Assembly: GCA_009692905.1 (NCBI GenBank)
Contig: SHYI01000023.1
Span: 1-11,031, forward strand
Origin: Chloroflexota bacterium
GTDB lineage: Bacteria; Chloroflexota; Limnocylindria; Limnocylindrales; Limnocylindraceae
Reading direction: 5' to 3'
DNA length: 11,031 nt
Shown: one piece after another, positions 6,597 to 11,031 of the stretch
Layout: every line of letters begins with the position of its first letter
Position numbering within the stretch: the first letter of the stretch is position 1
The notes under the pieces: model-generated
The model's database searches: none
The model's input: only the letters and a program-made list of their open reading frames with translations
What the model was told of the DNA's origin: nothing
Program-made: the position numbers and the translations under genes

Positions 6597-7681
6597 CCAG
6601 GCGGAACAGCCTCGTCTCAATCCTCTCGATCGCACTGATCGTCGTTGCCTGCCGACCGCCTGTAGGCGGGAGTGTTGAGCCATCGGCGTCGTCGATCGCA
6701 GGCGAACTGCGCCCCTCGAAGGAGATCTCGGTCACCGTGCACCTACCAGGGGCCCCAGACGTCCTGACAGCCCCTCTTGCGTACGCCGCAGCGTCCGAGA
6801 CGATTGCCGCCGCAGGAATCACCCTGAATCAAGTTGCTCCGACTGCAGGGGAGGCTCCCTTCCCGTTAGTGGCCTCCGAGTCACGTCTCCAGCTCTACAT
6901 CGCAACGCCCGACGCCGTGCTCGCATCTGCAACGGCGCGCGAGTCGTTGGTCATGATTGCCAATCTGCAGCAGAAGACCTCGATGGTGCTCGTTACCCCC
7001 GCCTCTGGAGCCGCCACCGCGGCGGATCTGAGCGGCACAACGATTCTGGTCCAGGGAATCGTTGGTGACGAGATTCCGCTGCTGGCCCTGCTCGCACGCG
7101 AAGGAGCCGAGAACGTGACCGCTGAATTCCCAGCGGATTCCTCTATTCCCCTCGACCTCACCCCGCTCTTCGATGGCACTTATGCTGCAGCCTTCCTGAC
7201 GCGGTACGACGGTCTCGCACGCGCGCAAGAGTTCATCTCCCTTGAGTCTGGGCTCCCTACTGGGCCTGATGGCATAAACGTGATCGACCTTGGCGAAACG
7301 TCGGGCCCTCATGGGCTGGGGATCTGGATGGACCAGACAGCGCTGGCAGTCGAGGATCTCAACATCGCCGCCGCGCTGATCCTGATCGGGCTGACAGACG
7401 GGCTCGCCTTCTGCCGAGACCAACCAAGTGATTGCGCGGCAGTCTTTGAGCAGGGTGGTGAGACGGATCGATTCGGCGACAGCCTCGCCTGGTCGGTCGA
7501 TCAGTTCAATGCCTCGATTTGGCCGGCCCCCAATGGAGTCCTAGACGTTTCTAGTGTGGCAATTAGTGGCGTTACTGTGAACAAGACGATTTTGGAACGC
7601 GCCATCGCAAATCTCCCGACGTCGATCAATCGGATTGGCGAAGGTTGGACTCCCAGCGGGATTGAGCTGCCACTTCAGTAG
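6593..7681 (+). CDS. Lipoprotein resembling NMT1/SsuA-type substrate-binding proteins
   Basis: This is a 362-residue predicted lipoprotein. A short basic start (MTRRN) and hydrophobic helix (7-19) lead to the lipobox VVAC with Cys20, then a Ser/Gly-rich linker. The body looks like a type II periplasmic binding protein of the NMT1/THI5/SsuA group: [19 protein letters not shown], then a lobe with [27 protein letters not shown] segments. Near the end [17 protein letters not shown] resembles the group's NPE-type helix, and [13 protein letters not shown] resembles its closing motif. The ligand is unknown: that group binds aromatic pyrimidine precursors, sulfonates and nitrate. The GTG start overlaps the pstB stop (GTGA), so it is made with the phosphate transporter. 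No separate permease or ATPase is nearby. It takes the place where phoU often sits. It could feed PstCAB, act as a sensor, or use distant partners; all three are inference. Confidence 0.65.
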   Translation: MTRRNSLVSILSIALIVVACRPPVGGSVEPSASSIAGELRPSKEISVTVHLPGAPDVLTAPLAYAAASETIAAAGITLNQVAPTAGEAPFPLVASESRLQLYIATPDAVLASATARESLVMIANLQQKTSMVLVTPASGAATAADLSGTTILVQGIVGDEIPLLALLAREGAENVTAEFPADSSIPLDLTPLFDGTYAAAFLTRYDGLARAQEFISLESGLPTGPDGINVIDLGETSGPHGLGIWMDQTALAVEDLNIAAALILIGLTDGLAFCRDQPSDCAAVFEQGGETDRFGDSLAWSVDQFNASIWPAPNGVLDVSSVAISGVTVNKTILERAIANLPTSINRIGEGWTPSGIELPLQ

Positions 7682-7748
7682 TCGCACGGCGATACCCCGC
7701 GAGTACGTCGCGCACCATAGGATCTGCCTCCGCCAAATAACCCGCTCG

Positions 7749-7754
7749 TAGGAG
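7749..7754 (+). promoter_or_regulatory. Ribosome binding site of the TasA-like gene
   Basis: TAGGAG lies 5 bases before the ATG at 7760 and fixes the start of the first gene of the surface-protein operon. The 78-base gap after the pst operon holds no strong terminator. TAGGAT at 7718-7723 is a weak -10 candidate. Confidence 0.7.
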
Positions 7755-7759
7755 TCGGT

Positions 7760-8377
7760 ATGCAAACAGAGCGAGTTCTTCTAACGTCGCGTCACGCCGT
7801 GCGGGCGGTGGTGGTGGCGGGTGCGCTAGTGATTGGGGCGACGGTTGGCCGCACCAGCGCCGCGTTCACCGCTACGGCACCAGTTACTGGCGGGGCAACT
7901 TCTGGAGTCGTCTCGCTGAGTACGGGCGGTGTGCAGCAGCTCACCTTTGGTGGCGCAACGCTTACCAACATTGGTCCAGGTGCCACCTTCACGCAGACCG
8001 TCACGGTGCTGAACGAATCAACCGTGACGGCGCCATCGAGCCTTACAGAGATTGCGGTCTGGAGCGATATCACCGGCACGTCGACCGCCCCATCTGGGCT
8101 CGGCGCTGCGCTGCAGGTAACGATCACACGCAGCATTGGTGGTGGGAGCGTAGAGACGCTCTACAGCGGCGCGCTGAATAGCCTCTCGGCGTATGGCTCA
8201 TTCGCATCGCCAATCGGTACCGCATGGAGCTCGCAGAATGGAGGCGCGGTGACAGGTGCAACGGCGAAGAGTGCAACGTACACCTTCACCTTTACACTGC
8301 CGGCGAGTGCGACAACAGGAGCCGACTCTTCGGTTACGGCAACCTTCACCTTTGAGGCACGCAACAAGACGCAATGA
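7760..8377 (+). CDS. TasA/camelysin-like secreted protein (SipW-type substrate)
   Basis: This is a 205-residue exported protein, probably part of a surface layer or fibre. The N-terminus has Arg/His residues, a hydrophobic core (16-29) and then TSAAFTATAPVTGG (32-45). This matches TasA and CalY, in which the signal peptide ends just before an A-F pair and a Gly-rich start; cleavage is predicted after Ala34. The mature part is Thr/Ser/Ala-rich beta-strand sequence with no cysteine. NIGPGATFTQTVTVLNES (70-87) resembles the TasA-family segment that follows a PGD-type turn. The alternating strand SATYTFTFTLPASATTG and final VTATFTFEARN (191-202) resemble the camelysin end. The stop overlaps the peptidase start as ATGA, which ties the substrate to its processing enzyme. 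Overall identity to TasA appears low. Polymerisation into fibres is inference. Confidence 0.7.
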   Translation: MQTERVLLTSRHAVRAVVVAGALVIGATVGRTSAAFTATAPVTGGATSGVVSLSTGGVQQLTFGGATLTNIGPGATFTQTVTVLNESTVTAPSSLTEIAVWSDITGTSTAPSGLGAALQVTITRSIGGGSVETLYSGALNSLSAYGSFASPIGTAWSSQNGGAVTGATAKSATYTFTFTLPASATTGADSSVTATFTFEARNKTQ

Positions 8378-9222
8378 GCCGAGCACGTTGGGCCGCCACG
8401 TGGGTGATTGCCATCGCACTTGCAACGCAGCTCGCCGGCTTGCGGCTGTTAGTGGTCTCAGGGAGCTCGATGAGTCCGAGCATTCGCGATGGTGATCTCG
8501 TTCTGACAGCGCGCCTCTGGCTGGGCGGCTCGGTGGGAGACATTGTGCTGGTCAAACGATCGAGCGATGGTCAACTGCTCTTGCACCGGGTGATCGAAGA
8601 GGGAGAGGGCTGGCGGCGCACCAAGGGCGACGCCAGCCTTAGCCCAGACGCCGAACGCATCACCGACGCCGCGGTGCTCGGTGGGCTGGCAGCAGTCATC
8701 CCTACTGGGCTCTTCACATCACTTCCGTTTGAGGAGGTCGCGGCGCAGTTCAGTGCAGGGAGGCAGGTCGGCTTAAGTGTCAGCTCGGCTTCAGGGGCTC
8801 GCGCGGAGATGGGCGCTCCTGTGCTCTCGGGCACCGATGCGCAGGGCCAGCTACTTCCGGGTGGGCGGGCAACGTGGACGCTGACGCTGACGCCGTGCCC
8901 AGTCGGTCTCAGCGGCGAATGCACAGGCTCCACCAACACACTGCGCATTGATCCAGATCGATTCGCGAGCCTCGCCACGGGCGGACTGGCCCGCTCAATA
9001 CGACTCACCAGCACCTGCCGCCCAGTTGGCAGCACAGCCTGGACTGCTTCCGCGGACCTCTTCACCGCCGCATGGAGTGCGGCCAGCGTTGCAACCGGAC
9101 GTCTTGCATCGCTCTCTGCGGGGGCCGCAGCAATCGAGTGTCAGGTGCAGGTGACTCTCCTAGGGAGCCTCGCAGCGGCGAGTAGTGCCCTCACCCTGCC
9201 GCTGCGCTGGGGGCCAGAGTGA
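8374..9222 (+). CDS. SipW-like (ER-type) signal peptidase I with C-terminal beta-rich extension
   Basis: This is a 282-residue membrane-anchored signal peptidase of family S26, the type that cleaves TasA-like precursors. A helix at 9-28 is followed by VVSGSSMSPSIRDGD (27-41) with catalytic Ser32, then GDIVLVKR (55-62) and LLLHRVI (68-74). His71 takes the place of the Lys of ordinary bacterial enzymes, as in SipW and the archaeal/ER group. TKGDASLSPD (83-92) supplies the conserved Asp. A moderately hydrophobic stretch (100-117) follows. SipW proteins usually end soon after with a second helix; here about 165 further residues form a Ser/Thr/Ala-rich, beta-like region with four cysteines (175, 183, 215, 256). 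That region ends without a clear helix. It begins AAQFSAGRQVGLSV (123-136), which itself looks like the start of a TasA-type mature chain. Both ends of the gene overlap its neighbours by 4 bases. Confidence 0.85.
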   Translation: MSRARWAATWVIAIALATQLAGLRLLVVSGSSMSPSIRDGDLVLTARLWLGGSVGDIVLVKRSSDGQLLLHRVIEEGEGWRRTKGDASLSPDAERITDAAVLGGLAAVIPTGLFTSLPFEEVAAQFSAGRQVGLSVSSASGARAEMGAPVLSGTDAQGQLLPGGRATWTLTLTPCPVGLSGECTGSTNTLRIDPDRFASLATGGLARSIRLTSTCRPVGSTAWTASADLFTAAWSAASVATGRLASLSAGAAAIECQVQVTLLGSLAAASSALTLPLRWGPE

Positions 9223-9986
9223 GCCCGCGTCGCACGTGGCTCCGTGTTGCCGTACCACTCGTGCTGATCGCTCTCGCCACCTCAGGTGCCGCCTGGTCGC
9301 CACGCCTAGACCTACCGCTCACCACGGGCGCGTGGGGCGCTCCTGGTGGCGTGAACAGCGGACTCCTGCTCTGGTACGACACCGCAGAGGCTGGAACGAT
9401 GTCGCTCGGACCGCGCCTTCGCTACTGGTTCGATAAGTCGGGCCAGGCGCAACATGCATCGGTGAGCGCAGGGCCATTTCAGCCGTATCCAACACTTGCC
9501 TCGGGGGTCGCTGGCCTGCAGTTCAGCGGCGCGGCGGTGCAGTTGCCAGCCAGCATCCCCTTAGAGCCGATGACGGTGATGTTGGTCTTTCGACAAAGCA
9601 ACGATGGGCTCAGCCATCCGCTCATGGGGAGCAGGACCCGCTTCTCTGGGATCGCGATGGAGTTTGGTCGACTGCGCATCTATAGCAACGGACAGGCGGT
9701 CGGTGCATCTACAGCTCGCACCGTTACTGGCCTCACCATCACAACTGTGCGCACTGCCGCCGGAGCCGCTGACGGCTTTCAGTACAACGGTGGGGCGGAG
9801 ACGGCCTTCAACATCACAACGACAGAGAGCATGAACTGGATCGGCGGGATGTTCGTTGCTGGGACAGCGAAGTATTTTGTTGGCACCATCATGGAGGTGG
9901 TGATTTGGGGGCGGTCACTCTCGTCAAGCGAACTGCAGGCGGCACATCGCGCACTTGGTGCGAAGTGGGGGATCAGCGTCCCTTAA
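9219..9986 (+). CDS. Secreted LamG/concanavalin-like domain protein
   Basis: This is a 255-residue protein with a signal peptide (basic MSPRRTWLR, core 9-21, probable cleavage near SGA/A at 22-25). It carries one LamG-like (Laminin_G_3, concanavalin-type jelly-roll) domain. The domain opens LLLWYDTAEAGTM (49-61) and RYWFDKSGQAQHASV (68-82), the familiar W-x-D-x-SG pattern. It continues with PTLASGVAGLQFSGAAVQLP (91-110) and closes with FVGTIMEVVIWGRSLSSSELQ (220-240) and ALGAKWGI (245-252). Such domains bind sugars or proteins on surfaces. No sortase signal, anchor helix or second domain is seen. The GTG start overlaps the peptidase stop (GTGA), which makes it the third gene of the module. 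It may decorate or bind the TasA-like structure; this is inference. The stop lies 14 bases from the convergent pgl stop. Confidence 0.75.
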   Translation: MSPRRTWLRVAVPLVLIALATSGAAWSPRLDLPLTTGAWGAPGGVNSGLLLWYDTAEAGTMSLGPRLRYWFDKSGQAQHASVSAGPFQPYPTLASGVAGLQFSGAAVQLPASIPLEPMTVMLVFRQSNDGLSHPLMGSRTRFSGIAMEFGRLRIYSNGQAVGASTARTVTGLTITTVRTAAGAADGFQYNGGAETAFNITTTESMNWIGGMFVAGTAKYFVGTIMEVVIWGRSLSSSELQAAHRALGAKWGISVP

Positions 9987-10000
9987 AGAGTCGCCGAAGG

Positions 10001-10771
10001 TTATGAGGGCAGGATCGCGGCCGAGGCCGTATCGAGGAGCCATATTGCCGTTGGGATCAGCGCCGCCTTCGCTGGCGCGTCGATGACTGCTGTTGTGCTG
10101 CTGAAGATGCGCGCAAGCGCTTCGGCCTTCCCAGCGCCAGGGGCCAGGGCAAGCACCTCGCGTGCGCTGGCGAGCACGCCGAGCGAGAACGAGAGGCGCG
10201 GCAGGTGTGGCTCGATGTGGGTCGGGGCTGGGACACCTGCGGCGACCGGCGCCCCGTCGAGGGCGAGGGGCGAACCAGGGAAGACGCTCAGGCAGTGGCC
10301 GTCGCCGCCAATGCCGATGAGCACCAGATCGAAGATGGGGAAGCCCGCCGACGTATGCGGCACCCCAGCGCCACGCAGCTCCTCGAGGTAGGCGCTCACG
10401 GCGGTTGGTGCGTCAGCGGCGCTTGTTGGCCAAGGGTGCACGGCGCTTGGCGAAAGCGGTGAGGGAGCGCCATCGGCGCTTGCACTCAGCATCTGGGTGT
10501 CGAGCGGGTAGACGTTCGAGAGCGGGTCGGCACGTGGCACAAAGCGGTCATCGCCGAACCAGATCTGCGTCTGCGTCCACGGCATGCGGGCGGCTCGTGC
10601 TGGCTCACGCAATGCGCGATAAAGCGCCGCTGGAGTTGAGCCGCCAGTGGTACAGAGATGGAAGACTCCACGCGCGGCCACGGCAGTGGTTGCCGCTTCA
10701 ATCACTCGGTCCGCAGCTGCCTCTGCAACGCCCTCAGCGTCGTTCAGGACGCGGACCGTTGGGCTACTCAT
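10001..10771 (-). CDS. pgl: 6-phosphogluconolactonase (DevB type)
   Basis: Pgl hydrolyses 6-phosphogluconolactone to 6-phosphogluconate, the second step of the oxidative pentose phosphate pathway, in the cytoplasm. The 256-residue protein shows LCTTGGSTPAALYRAL (39-54), the phosphate-binding region, then WFGDDRFVP (71-79) with DPLSN (82-86). FDLVLIGIGGDGHCLSVFPG (147-166) contains the DGH motif whose His159 is the likely catalytic base. TAIWLLDTASA (241-251) closes the fold. Two small departures from the usual form are seen: DDR where DER is common, and GHCLSVFP where GHTASLFP is common. Neither removes the key His. Length is normal. The ATG overlaps the opcA stop (ATGA). The downstream neighbour is convergent with almost no gap. 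Confidence 0.93.
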   Translation of the reverse strand: MSSPTVRVLNDAEGVAEAAADRVIEAATTAVAARGVFHLCTTGGSTPAALYRALREPARAARMPWTQTQIWFGDDRFVPRADPLSNVYPLDTQMLSASADGAPSPLSPSAVHPWPTSAADAPTAVSAYLEELRGAGVPHTSAGFPIFDLVLIGIGGDGHCLSVFPGSPLALDGAPVAAGVPAPTHIEPHLPRLSFSLGVLASAREVLALAPGAGKAEALARIFSSTTAVIDAPAKAALIPTAIWLLDTASAAILPS

Positions 10772-11031
10772 CCGATCAGCGCGCTCATGGTGCGGAGGAT
10801 TGCTGGAGAGAGTGGGTCCACTTCGCCGAACTCGAGCGACTCACTCAGTAGGGATGACTCGGTCCAACGGGGTGCCTGGAATGTTCGTTCATGCACCACG
10901 ATCCCGTTGATCTTGGCGATTGCGCGGGTCGAGGTGGAATCGGCACGAACCTCAAGATCAAAGTGATCACCACGTCGATCCGCAGCAATGCGCACGGCGA
11001 TCGTTGTGCCCGCACCGAGCACCGAATCAAC
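10768..11031 (-). CDS. opcA: Glucose-6-phosphate dehydrogenase assembly protein OpcA, C-terminal part
   Basis: Only the last 87 residues are in the window; the frame is open to the right edge. OpcA promotes assembly and activity of glucose-6-phosphate dehydrogenase (Zwf) in cyanobacteria and actinobacteria. The visible end contains beta strands (TTIAVRIAADRRGDHFDLEVRA) and a closing helix, ESLLSESLEFGEVDPLSPAI-like in form. It resembles the family's ending, where LLSEELxxxDPDxxY is usual. The call rests mainly on context: opcA stands directly before pgl in many actinobacterial zwf-opcA-pgl operons, and here the stop overlaps the pgl ATG. I would expect zwf just beyond the edge. With so little sequence this remains probable rather than sure. 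Confidence 0.65.
   Translation of the reverse strand, partial: VDSVLGAGTTIAVRIAADRRGDHFDLEVRADSTSTRAIAKINGIVVHERTFQAPRWTESSLLSESLEFGEVDPLSPAILRTMSALIG

Noticed and set aside
7698..7712. CGCGA/TCGCG hairpin after the pst operon as a terminator
   Set aside because: The stem is only 5 bp and has no T-tract. It is too weak to call.
9987..10000. Terminator between the LamG gene and pgl
   Set aside because: The 14-base gap holds no inverted repeat or T-run.

Overview
The window is gene-dense, with no gene-free stretch over 130 bases. It appears to be chromosomal core and housekeeping DNA from a fairly GC-rich, free-living bacterium. The opcA-pgl pair, common GTG starts, 4-base stop/start overlaps and possible leaderless promoters fit Actinomycetota or a Chloroflexota lineage such as Limnocylindria. 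I cannot decide between them from the sequence. No rRNA, tRNA, CRISPR array, insertion sequence or phage gene was seen.

Layout. (1) 1-1529: two divergent EamA/DMT-family membrane transporters; the first runs off the left edge. (2) 1526-2110, minus strand: thymidine kinase (tdk), convergent with the second transporter; the two share a CTAG stop. (3) 2169-7681: a high-affinity phosphate uptake operon, pstS-pstC-pstA-pstB, followed by a translationally coupled lipoprotein. The lipoprotein resembles NMT1/SsuA-type substrate-binding proteins and sits where phoU often lies. Upstream of pstS are four T-N-A-C hexamers at exact 11-bp spacing, which looks like a PHO box. A strong hairpin between pstS and pstC probably makes PstS more abundant than the membrane parts. 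(4) 7760-9986: three overlapping genes for a SipW/TasA-like surface module. They encode a TasA/camelysin-like secreted protein, an ER-type (Ser-His) signal peptidase with an unusual C-terminal beta-rich extension of about 165 residues, and a secreted LamG-like protein. (5) 10001-11031, minus strand: the end of opcA overlapping pgl, the oxidative pentose phosphate branch.

How the genes work together. PstS captures phosphate outside the membrane, PstC and PstA form the channel and PstB supplies ATP hydrolysis. The extra lipoprotein may be a second binding protein or a sensor. In the surface module the peptidase probably processes the TasA-like protein encoded just before it, and the LamG protein may be a co-exported partner. 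OpcA and Pgl act at the first two steps of the pentose phosphate pathway, giving NADPH and, further on, ribose for nucleotides.

The parts most worth a second look are the three-gene SipW module with its fused peptidase, the binding protein at the end of the pst operon, and the regulatory DNA around pstS.
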